Positions 1 through 7,946 of a DNA stretch of 35,836 nt are shown one piece after another. The stretch's first letter is position 1; every line of letters begins with the position of its first letter. The stretch spans positions 1 to 35,836 of the forward strand of contig SVNN01000004.1 in assembly GCA_015066905.1 (NCBI GenBank), read 5' to 3'. The position numbers and the translations under genes are program-made. The notes under the pieces are model-generated. The model did no database searches and was not told the DNA's origin. It saw only the letters and a program-made list of their open reading frames with translations. This stretch comes from Ruminococcus sp. (GTDB lineage: Bacteria; Bacillota; Clostridia; Oscillospirales; Ruminococcaceae).

Positions 1-2
1 TG

Positions 3-50
3 CAGTTACTCGCTAAGATGATCAATCAGTCCGAACTGGGCAAGGCTTAA
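3..50 (+). CDS. C-terminal fragment of an upstream CDS (…QLLAKMINQSELGKA*), possibly the end of a dockerin
   Basis: Open frame from the window edge to TAA at 48-50; 'LLAKMI' resembles the last helix of dockerins; lies directly upstream of the scaffoldin. Confidence 0.4.
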   Translation, partial: QLLAKMINQSELGKA

Positions 51-93
51 GTCTTAACGACTGACGTACGCACACAATTGAATTAATGTTACT

Positions 94-121
94 TTGACGC
101 GGTCTGAAAAGGCCGCGTCAA
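94..121 (+). promoter_or_regulatory. 5'UTR/intergenic hairpin directly upstream of the scaffoldin RBS
   Basis: TTGACGCGGTC-TGAAAA-GGCCGCGTCAA: 11-bp stem with one G·U; not followed by a U-tract but by agaaaggaaac and the start codon. Confidence 0.65.
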
Positions 122-134
122 GAAAGGAAACGTG

Positions 135-3100
135 ATGAAGAAAAGAATTCTCTCGGCTCTTACATCACTTGCACTGACTGCAACCTGTTTTGCACAAGCG
201 GCAGCAGCTCCGATGCTGATTGCTTCCGCTGCTGATACTTCTTATGAAGTTGGCAAGGTTGCGGCAAATGCGGGTGAAACCGTTTCCGTTCCTGTATATG
301 TAAGCGGCGATACCGGTACATCCGGTATCGTAGTCAGTCTTGAGGCGGATGACAGATTGTCCTACGCCGGCCAGGCTGACGGCAATGCATACACCGGTGA
401 TGTAGTTTGGAATTCTGAGGATCTCTACTGGGTATTCTCTACCGGCGAGGGCGAGGAGCAGACTGCTGCTGACGGCGCAGTGATGTTCACCGTTGACTTC
501 AAGGTTCCTGAGAATGCACAGGCAGGCGACGAATTCCCGATCTCTCTGAATGTGGACGAGGTAGTTGATACCAACGGCACACTCCTTGAGGTTGATACCG
601 TTGCAGGTATGATTTACATTCCTGATGGCGATGGCTCCGTAACCTACACGGTTGATACCGTTGAGGGCGAGGCTGGCCAGGATGTAACCGTTCCGGTTTA
701 TGTTACCGGTGATACCGGTACTGCCGGAATCATTGTCGGTCTGACTGCTCACGAAGGACTTACCCTTGCTGGCGAGTCTGACGGCAACGCATATACCGGC
801 GATACTGTATGGAACGAAGACGATCTCTACTGGGTATTCGCTACCGAAGACGGTGCAAACCAGAAGGCTGCAGATGACGCTGTAATGTTCAACGTCACCT
901 TCACCGTTCCGGATGACGCACAGCCCGGCGACGAGTTCCCGATCGAGTTTGCAGTAGCAGAGGCAGTTGATACCATCGGTACTCCGCTGAATGTTACTAC
1001 TGTAAACGGCAAGATTGTGATCCCTGATGCAATCGTAACTGATCCTGCTGGTTCTGTAACCTACACGGTTGATACCGTTGAGGGTGAGGCTGGTCAGGAT
1101 GTAACTGTTCCGGTTTATGTAACCGGCGACACCGGTACTTCCGGCATCATCATCGGCCTGACTGCTGACTCCAGACTGACTCTCAAGGGTGAGTCCGACG
1201 GCGCAGCATACACCGGCGATGTTGTATGGAACGAAGACGATCTCTACTGGGTATTCGCTACCGAAGACGGCGCTAACCAGAAGGCTGATGATGACGCTGT
1301 AATGTTCAACGTTACCTTCACCGTTCCGGATGACGCACAGCCCGGCGACGAGTTCCCGATCGAGTTTGCAGTAGCAGAGGCTGTTGATACCTTCGGTACT
1401 GACTTGACCGTTACTACTGTAAACGGCAAGATTGTGATCCCTGATGCAATCGTAACTGATCCCGCTGGTTCTGTAACCTACACAGTTGATACTGTTGAGG
1501 GCGCAGCTGGCGCTGATGTAACCGTTCCGGTTTATGTAACCGGCGACACCGGCACTTCCGGCATCATCATCGGTCTGACTGCTGACTCCAGACTGACTCT
1601 CAAGGGTGAGTCCGACGGCGCAGCATACACCGGCGATGTTGTATGGAATGAAAACGATCTCTACTGGGTATTCGCTACCGAAGACGGCGCTAACCAGAAG
1701 GCTGATGATGACGCTGTAATGTTCAACGTCACCTTCACCGTTCCGGATGACGCACAGCCCGGCGACGAGTTCCCGATCGAATTCGCAGTAGCAGAGGCAG
1801 TTGATACCTTCGGTACCGACCTGACCGTTACTACTGTAAATGGTATGATCTACATCCCTGATGAGACCACTACCACCACTGAGGAAACTACTACTACCAC
1901 TACTGAGGAAACCACCACCACTACCACTGAGGAAACCACTACTGAGCCTGAAGAGACCACCACTACCACAACCCTTCTGCCCGGATCCATTATCTTCGAG
2001 GTAGATACTGTTGCAGGTGCTGCAGGTGCGACTGTTGAGGTTCCGGTTTATGTAATCGGTGAGGCTGGCGTTTCCGGCATCGTAATTGGTCTGACTGCTG
2101 ATAACAGACTGACTTATGCAGATGCAAACAACAACGGCGGTGCATACACCGGCGATGTTGTATGGAACGAAAAGGATCTCTACTGGGTATTCGCTACTAC
2201 TGATGGCAGCGACCAGACTGCTGCAAGTGAATCTGTAATGTTTACAATTTCCTTCACAGTACCTGAGGATGCTACCGTTGGCGATGAGTTCCCGATCGAT
2301 TTCCTGATCGCTGAGGCAGTGGACACCCTTGGTCAGGATCTGACTGTTGTTACTAACAACGGTATGATCTACATCACTGAGGAAACCACCACTACCACAG
2401 AGGGTACAACCACCACAACAACCACCACTACTACTACCACTACTGAGACTGAGCCCACCACGACCACCACTACAACTACAATCGTTGTAGAGCCCGGCAA
2501 CGTTGTATACAGAGTTGATACTGTTGCAGGCGCTGCAGGTGCGACTGTTCCGGTTCCGGTTTATGTACTGGGTACTGCTGATACTGCAGGTATCGTAATC
2601 GGCCTGACCGCTGATTCCAGACTGACCTATGCAGATCAGGCAAACGGCGACGCTTATACCGGCGAAGTTGTTTGGAATGCTGATGATCTCTACTGGGTAT
2701 TCGCTACTGAAGACGGCGGCAACCAGGCTGCAGCAAACGGTGCAACTATGTTCACTGTTTCCTTCACAGTTCCGGAAGACGCAACAGTTGGCGACGAGTA
2801 TCCGATCACATTTGTTGTAGCTGAGGCAATCGATACAAATGGCACTCCTGTTGGCGTGACCACCATCGATGGTATGATCTATATCACCGCGGAGACTACT
2901 ACTACTCCGGCTGAGACGACCACTACCGAGTCTGAGACTACTACAACTGAGACTGAGACCACAACTACTGAGTCTGAGACTACTACAACTGAGTCTGAGA
3001 CTACTACCACTGAGTCTGAGACCACAACCACTGAGTCTGAGACTACCACTACTGAGTCTGAGACCACCACTACTGAGTCTGAGACTACCACCACTGAGTC

Positions 3101-4310
3101 TGAGACTACCACCACTGAGTCTGAGACCACAACCACTACTACCACCACTGAGTCTGAGACTACCACTACTGAGTCTGAGACCACAACCACTACCACGATC
3201 GTTGTAGAGCCTGGTACTGTTGTCTACAAGATTGACACTGTACGCGGCAACGCAGGCGAAACCGTTCAGGTTCCTGTTCACGTTCTGGGCGATGCAGGTA
3301 CTGCTGGTATCGTAATCGGCATGACTGCTGACGAAAGAGTAGCTTATGCAGGTCAGACCAACGGCGACGCTTACACCGGCGATATGGTTTGGAACGAAGA
3401 AGATTTCTACTGGACATTCTCCACTGCTGACGGCGAGAACCAGATTGCTGCGAATGATGCAGTCATGTTTACTGTATCCTTCACCATTCCGGAAGACGCT
3501 GTTACCGGTGATGTATATCCGGTTAACTTCTCTGAGGTTGAGGCAACCGACACCAACGGTAACCCGCTGACTGTTGTAACCATCGACGGTAGCATCATCG
3601 TTGTTGGCGAGACTACAACTACTCCGGCTGAGACAACTACTACTGAGCCGGGTGAGACTACCACCACTGTTGTAACCAGCGTATCTGTATCCTATGCAGA
3701 GCCGCAGAAGCAGTGCTACTGGTCTCACGACCCGAACGAGTACGTAGTTGACGGTATGGAAGTAATCCTTTATGTTTACTCTGCTACCATCACTGACGGC
3801 GAAGAGGCTGACTTTACTGCTGTAGAGCCGACCGTAATCGACCTCACTGACAAGTGCGTACTTGAGCATTACACTCCTAAGGATACCTACGTTCCGGGCA
3901 CACACAAGTACTACATCAACGTATATCTTGATGAAGAAACCTGTGCAACCTATGAGGCGCTTGATCCGGCACAGTCTGTTGGTACATTCTACGTTTATAT
4001 CGGTCTGAAGGGCGACACCAACCTCAACGAAGTTGTTGACGCAGACGACGCGGTACTGAACCTGAAGTACTATGCAGAGAGCCTGCTCGGCAGAGAGTAC
4101 CAGCTCAACGAGGATCCTGAGCTCGACGGTAAGGATGGCCTTGCATTCTACGTCGGTGATGTTGACTCCAACGACAGCCTCGATGCTGACGATGCAGTTT
4201 ACATCCTGAAGTACTACGCAATCGTGCTCATCGGTCAGGAGCCTTCTTGGCTCGACATCATCGGATTTGAAATCTTCCCGTATGATGAGGCACACCAGGA
4301 GCTGAACTAA
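135..4310 (+). CDS. Scaffoldin: signal peptide, 7 cohesin-like modules, Thr-rich linkers, probable X-module and C-terminal dockerin
   Basis: N-terminal MKKRILSALTSLALTATCFAQAAAA signal peptide; seven repeats of V(D/E)TVxGxAGxxVxVPVYVxGDTGTxGIxIGLTA…DLYWVFAT…; C-terminal duplicated Ca-loop motif (GDTNLNEVVDADDAV / GDVDSNDSLDADDAV). ATG at 135 (GTG at 132 possible). Confidence 0.9.
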   Translation: MKKRILSALTSLALTATCFAQAAAAPMLIASAADTSYEVGKVAANAGETVSVPVYVSGDTGTSGIVVSLEADDRLSYAGQADGNAYTGDVVWNSEDLYWVFSTGEGEEQTAADGAVMFTVDFKVPENAQAGDEFPISLNVDEVVDTNGTLLEVDTVAGMIYIPDGDGSVTYTVDTVEGEAGQDVTVPVYVTGDTGTAGIIVGLTAHEGLTLAGESDGNAYTGDTVWNEDDLYWVFATEDGANQKAADDAVMFNVTFTVPDDAQPGDEFPIEFAVAEAVDTIGTPLNVTTVNGKIVIPDAIVTDPAGSVTYTVDTVEGEAGQDVTVPVYVTGDTGTSGIIIGLTADSRLTLKGESDGAAYTGDVVWNEDDLYWVFATEDGANQKADDDAVMFNVTFTVPDDAQPGDEFPIEFAVAEAVDTFGTDLTVTTVNGKIVIPDAIVTDPAGSVTYTVDTVEGAAGADVTVPVYVTGDTGTSGIIIGLTADSRLTLKGESDGAAYTGDVVWNENDLYWVFATEDGANQKADDDAVMFNVTFTVPDDAQPGDEFPIEFAVAEAVDTFGTDLTVTTVNGMIYIPDETTTTTEETTTTTTEETTTTTTEETTTEPEETTTTTTLLPGSIIFEVDTVAGAAGATVEVPVYVIGEAGVSGIVIGLTADNRLTYADANNNGGAYTGDVVWNEKDLYWVFATTDGSDQTAASESVMFTISFTVPEDATVGDEFPIDFLIAEAVDTLGQDLTVVTNNGMIYITEETTTTTEGTTTTTTTTTTTTTETEPTTTTTTTTIVVEPGNVVYRVDTVAGAAGATVPVPVYVLGTADTAGIVIGLTADSRLTYADQANGDAYTGEVVWNADDLYWVFATEDGGNQAAANGATMFTVSFTVPEDATVGDEYPITFVVAEAIDTNGTPVGVTTIDGMIYITAETTTTPAETTTTESETTTTETETTTTESETTTTESETTTTESETTTTESETTTTESETTTTESETTTTESETTTTESETTTTTTTTESETTTTESETTTTTTIVVEPGTVVYKIDTVRGNAGETVQVPVHVLGDAGTAGIVIGMTADERVAYAGQTNGDAYTGDMVWNEEDFYWTFSTADGENQIAANDAVMFTVSFTIPEDAVTGDVYPVNFSEVEATDTNGNPLTVVTIDGSIIVVGETTTTPAETTTTEPGETTTTVVTSVSVSYAEPQKQCYWSHDPNEYVVDGMEVILYVYSATITDGEEADFTAVEPTVIDLTDKCVLEHYTPKDTYVPGTHKYYINVYLDEETCATYEALDPAQSVGTFYVYIGLKGDTNLNEVVDADDAVLNLKYYAESLLGREYQLNEDPELDGKDGLAFYVGDVDSNDSLDADDAVYILKYYAIVLIGQEPSWLDIIGFEIFPYDEAHQELN
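633..1883 (+). repeat. Three tandem 417-bp cohesin repeats (modules 2-4)
   Basis: GSVTYTVDTVEG starts at 633, 1050 and 1467, an exact 417-bp period; modules 3 and 4 are nearly identical in protein and DNA. Confidence 0.9.
2920..3196 (+). repeat. 21-bp minisatellite encoding the TTTTESE Thr-rich linker
   Basis: Repeated gagtctgagactaccaccact-type units encoding ESETTTT between cohesins 6 and 7. Confidence 0.9.
4011..4250 (+). other. Dockerin module of the scaffoldin
   Basis: Two Ca-binding-loop/helix repeats DTNLNEVVDADDAVLNLKYY and DVDSNDSLDADDAVYILKYY, separated by an extended insert. Confidence 0.85.
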
Positions 4311-4321
4311 CTCAAATTAAG

Positions 4322-4346
4322 AAAGGACACTTCGGTGTCCTTTCTT
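4322..4346 (+). terminator. Rho-independent terminator of the scaffoldin gene
   Basis: AAAGGACAC-TTCG-GTGTCCTTT followed by a T-rich tract. Confidence 0.8.
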
Positions 4347-4357
4347 TCTTCGTGCAC

Positions 4358-4392
4358 AAAAAAGCGCTGTATCATTAGATACAGCGCTTTTT
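4358..4392. terminator. Bidirectional terminator between convergent scaffoldin and vanY-like genes
   Basis: AAAAAAGCGCTGTATC-ATTA-GATACAGCGCTTTTTT-type inverted repeat. Confidence 0.8.
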
Positions 4393-4393
4393 C

Positions 4394-5539
4394 TTATTCT
4401 TCGTTTTCAGTTTCTTCATCCGTTGTGGTTTCTTCAGGTTCCGTAGTCGTTGTTTCCGTAGATCCCGTTGTTGTTTCAGCCGGAAGCGTCGTGGTTGTTG
4501 GGGATGTGCCGATTGCAACTGTTACAATATAACGGTCGATGTTGTTGCCATGGATGGTATATCCCTGATCCGCAGGAACAGGAACCGTTGTGGTATCAGA
4601 AAGAATGTCCGCCGGGAAGGTGTAGATCTCATATTTCTGTCCATCCAGTCCGGTAATCTCAAGATGCTCCCCATCGTAGGTGTAGGCGCTGAGCAGCTCG
4701 ATATATTCTTCCAGACAAAGTCCGCGGCTTGTCATTTCTGATGCGTGCGGTTCACCGACATAACGGAAATGCCAGGGCTCATAGGCAATCTCGGTTGTTT
4801 CAATCTTGTCCTCAGGATAGCGGAGAATAAAGCCGAATTCTGCACAGTTTTCTGCGAACCAAGTGTAATCCCCTGTTCCGTCGAAATCATCCGAATAATC
4901 ACCGAAGAACAGATTGAAGTCGCAGGCCAGTCCGGTCTGATGTTCACTGTGACCGGGCTTTGCAACAGTCTTTGATCCTTCTTCGCCTTCATCCGCCTTA
5001 TATAGTTCCTGCTGATGCTCCTTCGTGCGATATCCGCTGACAATCTGAACATTTTTCAGACCAGTTTCGTCATGGAAGGCAGCCATCATTTCATTCATCG
5101 CCTCAACAGCGTCCTTGCGCATGAGCAGATCGATCGAACTGACGTAGTAAAACTCGTTTTTATTCTCATATACGCTGACGAGGTCTTCTTCAAACTCCTC
5201 GTATCCATAAGCGTTGTTGACGAGGATCATAGAACCACGCCGCAGCAGGGTGTTCTGAATTGTTTCGGTGATGTAGATATCGTCAGGCTCAGAAGTTGGT
5301 TCCGGCTCAGAAATCAGCGGGACAACCGTGCTTTCGGCAGCGGAAAACTCACTTTCAATCGGGGTGAAATCCTTGACAACACGTGCGGTAAATCCGGCAG
5401 CGCCAAGCAACAGTAAAACGGCCAGCGTACCGGCGATGATGCCCTTGGGGGATTTTCGCAATTCATCGGGCTGTGTTCCGGTATAGAAATCCATATAAAA
5501 TACCTGCTCCTTTCCAGATTCTGTGTTTCTATCAGGCAT
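4394..5539 (-). CDS. M15/VanY-family D-Ala-D-Ala carboxypeptidase, membrane-anchored, with Thr/Glu-rich C-terminal tail
   Basis: N-terminal TM helix; SGYRTKEHQQELY, GHSEHQTGLACDFN and EPWHFRYVG motifs typical of VanY; C-terminal TTTTLPAETTTGSTETTTTEPEETTT. Confidence 0.9.
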   Translation of the reverse strand: MPDRNTESGKEQVFYMDFYTGTQPDELRKSPKGIIAGTLAVLLLLGAAGFTARVVKDFTPIESEFSAAESTVVPLISEPEPTSEPDDIYITETIQNTLLRRGSMILVNNAYGYEEFEEDLVSVYENKNEFYYVSSIDLLMRKDAVEAMNEMMAAFHDETGLKNVQIVSGYRTKEHQQELYKADEGEEGSKTVAKPGHSEHQTGLACDFNLFFGDYSDDFDGTGDYTWFAENCAEFGFILRYPEDKIETTEIAYEPWHFRYVGEPHASEMTSRGLCLEEYIELLSAYTYDGEHLEITGLDGQKYEIYTFPADILSDTTTVPVPADQGYTIHGNNIDRYIVTVAIGTSPTTTTLPAETTTGSTETTTTEPEETTTDEETENEE

Positions 5540-5659
5540 TATTATTCTCTATTATACCACAAATCCGAAGAAAATGGCAGTGCTATTTGATAATTTGTGC
5601 AATGTGTGCAATTTTTTCAATAACAATATAGAATTACTGATAAAATTGTTTGAAATCTA

Positions 5660-5688
5660 TTGCATTCCCTGTATATATGTGGTATAGT
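5660..5688 (+). promoter_or_regulatory. Sigma-A type promoter
   Basis: TTGCAT - 17 bp - TATAGT upstream of the zinc-ribbon CDS. Confidence 0.6.
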
Positions 5689-5725
5689 TAATACAAGGTT
5701 ATTCATGAGAAAGGAGGCGTGTGGG

Positions 5726-6370
5726 ATGAAATGTCCGATTTGCGGCGAAACATATCTGCAAAAACGTAATTTCTGCGTGCTGTGCGGCGCGGATCTGAAA
5801 TCCGCGGCAGAAACTGAACAGGCTGTATCTGCACCCGTGACGGAGGCGCTCCCCGCGCCCTCCCCGATCAAGAAGCCTGTTACTGCCGAGGATTTCTTCG
5901 GTCCGTCGCGGCCCATACGCAGGACCGCGAAGATGAACGACCTCTCTGTGTCGGACGTTGATCTTGGCGATCTTGCCGATGCAAATCTGCAAAAGCCCCT
6001 GCACCAGCGTTATATGAAATCCGCCGCCGAATTCGGGGTGGATATGACCAATACAGTGCAGAACCGCCGCGCCGCAACAGTCGGTATGTATGAAGCCGCG
6101 CCGGATCCTGCACGCACACAAGCTGCACACGTTCCGGTGAAGTCTGCAATCGGCATGGCGGAAGCGGTCGGCTGCGACCAGTCTAATGTCAGCAGCGGGA
6201 AAACCGCTCCTGCGGTCACGATGTCCGACGACATCCGTCCGGTTGAAGCGCTCCCAAAGGCACAGCCGAAGCAGCTGGATGAGATTGATTCTCTTCCGGT
6301 TCCTGACTGCTTTCGCAGACGACGCTCCGCACCTGTTTCGTTAGAAATACCAAATCTGGAATGTTGTTGA
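5726..6370 (+). CDS. Zinc-ribbon domain protein of unknown function
   Basis: MKCPICGETYLQKRNFCVLCGADL double CxxC ribbon; AAGGAGG at 5711; the longer ORF start is not supported by an RBS. Confidence 0.75.
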   Translation: MKCPICGETYLQKRNFCVLCGADLKSAAETEQAVSAPVTEALPAPSPIKKPVTAEDFFGPSRPIRRTAKMNDLSVSDVDLGDLADANLQKPLHQRYMKSAAEFGVDMTNTVQNRRAATVGMYEAAPDPARTQAAHVPVKSAIGMAEAVGCDQSNVSSGKTAPAVTMSDDIRPVEALPKAQPKQLDEIDSLPVPDCFRRRRSAPVSLEIPNLECC

Positions 6371-6410
6371 AAAGAAACATTGTCAAAGTTTTTTGGTGCA
6401 TTTTGTCGGA

Positions 6411-6439
6411 TTCTGTGCTATACTTAGTATAACACAGAA
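6411..6439. promoter_or_regulatory. 29-bp near-perfect inverted repeat overlapping the extended -10 of mscL
   Basis: TTCTGTGCTATACTTAGTATAACACAGAA; 13 of 14 positions pair about one central base; contains TGCTATACT. Confidence 0.6.
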
Positions 6440-6460
6440 TTTGAAGGAGGACTACCAAAA

Positions 6461-6940
6461 ATGGCAGATCAGACAACCCAGGCTCCTGTTCAGCAGCCTG
6501 CACCTGCTCCTCAGCCGGCACCTGCTCCGCAGCCCGCAAAGGAGAATCCCGCAAAATCTCTTGCAGATGAATTCAAGACTTTCATCGCGCGCGGCAACGT
6601 GCTCGATATGGCAGTCGGTGTGATCGTCGGCGGCGCATTCACCTCCATTGTAAACGCGCTTGTTGATGACATTCTCATGCCGATCATCGGCACTCTGATG
6701 ATTGGTCTGAACTTCCACACCCTCGGCATCACCATTCCGTGGGGCGATCATCCCTTCATTGCTATCGGTTCCTTTATCCAGGCAATCATCGTATTCCTGC
6801 TCACTGCACTGTGCGTATTTGCAATCGTAAAGGTTGTAAACATCTTTGTAAAGAAGAAGCCTGTTGCAGCTAAGCCCACCAAGCAGGAAGAGCTCCTGAT
6901 GGAGATCCGCGATCTGCTCAAGGAACAGCAGCAGAAATAA
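6461..6940 (+). CDS. mscL: Large-conductance mechanosensitive channel MscL with Pro/Ala/Gln-rich N-terminal extension
   Basis: FKTFIARGNVLDMAVGVIVGGAFTSIVNALVDDILMPIIG is the MscL TM1 signature; GAAGGAGG RBS. Confidence 0.95.
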   Translation: MADQTTQAPVQQPAPAPQPAPAPQPAKENPAKSLADEFKTFIARGNVLDMAVGVIVGGAFTSIVNALVDDILMPIIGTLMIGLNFHTLGITIPWGDHPFIAIGSFIQAIIVFLLTALCVFAIVKVVNIFVKKKPVAAKPTKQEELLMEIRDLLKEQQQK

Positions 6941-6954
6941 ATCTGCATAAACTC

Positions 6955-6991
6955 AAAGCCGCCTTGCGTGTTTCGCAAAGCGGCTTTTCTT
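6955..6991. terminator. Convergent terminator between mscL and sigG
   Basis: AAAGCCGCCTTGCG…CGCAAAGCGGCTTTT inverted repeat. Confidence 0.8.
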
Positions 6992-6993
6992 AA

Positions 6994-7767
6994 TTATAAA
7001 TCACCCTTGATGCGCTGCAGCGCACCTTTTTCCAGACGGGAAACCTGCGCCTGAGAGATTCCGATCTCCTTCGCGACCTCAACCTGTGTCTTTCCACGGA
7101 AAAACCGGAGGTAGAGAATGCTCTTTTCGCGCTCGCCCAGCGATTTCATCGCGTCGCGCAGTACAAGCTCATCCAGCCAGTCGTCGATGCCGTTTTTGTC
7201 TTTGACCTGATCCAGCACATAGAGCGTGTCGCCCGACTCAGAATAGACCGGCTCGTAGAGCGAAACGGGATCAGATACACTCTCCAGCGCGAGTACAACG
7301 TCGCTTCGCTTCGCGTCGATCTCTTTTGCGATCTCGTCGATGGTCGGATCCCGCTGCAGATCGGCAGTCAGACGTTCCTTTGCCTGCATCGCGCGGTAGG
7401 CGAGATCGCGGAGCGTGCGGCTGACCTTGATATGGTTGTAGTCGCGCAGAAATCTCCGCAGTTCGCCGCTGATCATCGGTACGCAGTAGGTCGAAAAGCG
7501 CACCTCTTTTGTCAGATCAAAGTTGTTGATCGCCTTGATCAGACCGATGACGCCGATCTGAAACAGGTCGTCCACATCCTCCCCGCGTCCGGTGAAGCGC
7601 TGGATCACGCTCAGCACCAGCCGCAGATTGCCGTTGATCAGGCGGTCACGCGCTTCCTTGCTCCCCGTTTCCTGAATCTCACGGAGCAGCGCCATTTTTT
7701 CCTCTTCGCGGAGCACCTCCAGCTTGGAGGTGTCAATCCCTGAAATCACTACCTTCTGATATGCCAT
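6994..7767 (-). CDS. sigG: RNA polymerase sporulation sigma factor SigG
   Basis: YQKVVISGIDTSKLEVL…GRGEDVDDLFQIGVIGLIKAINNFD…FSTYCVPMISGELRRFLRD; C-terminal sigma4 EVAKEIGISQAQVSRLEKGAL. Start chosen at MAYQKV. Confidence 0.92.
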   Translation of the reverse strand: MAYQKVVISGIDTSKLEVLREEEKMALLREIQETGSKEARDRLINGNLRLVLSVIQRFTGRGEDVDDLFQIGVIGLIKAINNFDLTKEVRFSTYCVPMISGELRRFLRDYNHIKVSRTLRDLAYRAMQAKERLTADLQRDPTIDEIAKEIDAKRSDVVLALESVSDPVSLYEPVYSESGDTLYVLDQVKDKNGIDDWLDELVLRDAMKSLGEREKSILYLRFFRGKTQVEVAKEIGISQAQVSRLEKGALQRIKGDL

Positions 7768-7799
7768 TCGTTTTATCCGCCCTTTCTTCTTCCTGATTC

Positions 7800-7806
7800 T
7801 AGTATG
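7800..7806 (-). promoter_or_regulatory. Possible SigF/SigG-type -10 element upstream of sigG
   Basis: Minus strand CATACTA matches the CATnnTA forespore -10 consensus; -35 is poor. Confidence 0.25.
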
Positions 7807-7946
7807 AAGCAAAGCGGCGTGCTGTAATCAAAAACAGTCGGCGGAAACTTCTGGCTGGACGCTGAAATTTTTCACCGTCCTCTTCCATTTTGCGAAAAAA
7901 TGTGCTATACTGAAAATGATTACAATTTCGAGGAGGGGAAAAACGG

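Noticed and set aside
633-1883. Direct repeats considered as CRISPR or mobile-element repeats
   Set aside because: 417-bp in-frame coding repeats of cohesin modules; no spacers, inverted termini or transposase.
2879-3196. 105-aa minus-strand ORF (VVVVSDS repeats)
   Set aside because: Antisense translation of the TTTTESE minisatellite.
165-4295. 1,376-aa minus-strand ORF spanning the whole scaffoldin
   Set aside because: Shadow ORF: strongly biased, repetitive sense codons avoid creating antisense stops; the translation is Ser/Cys/Gly-rich without domain logic, and the sense strand has signal peptide, cohesins, dockerin, RBS and terminator.
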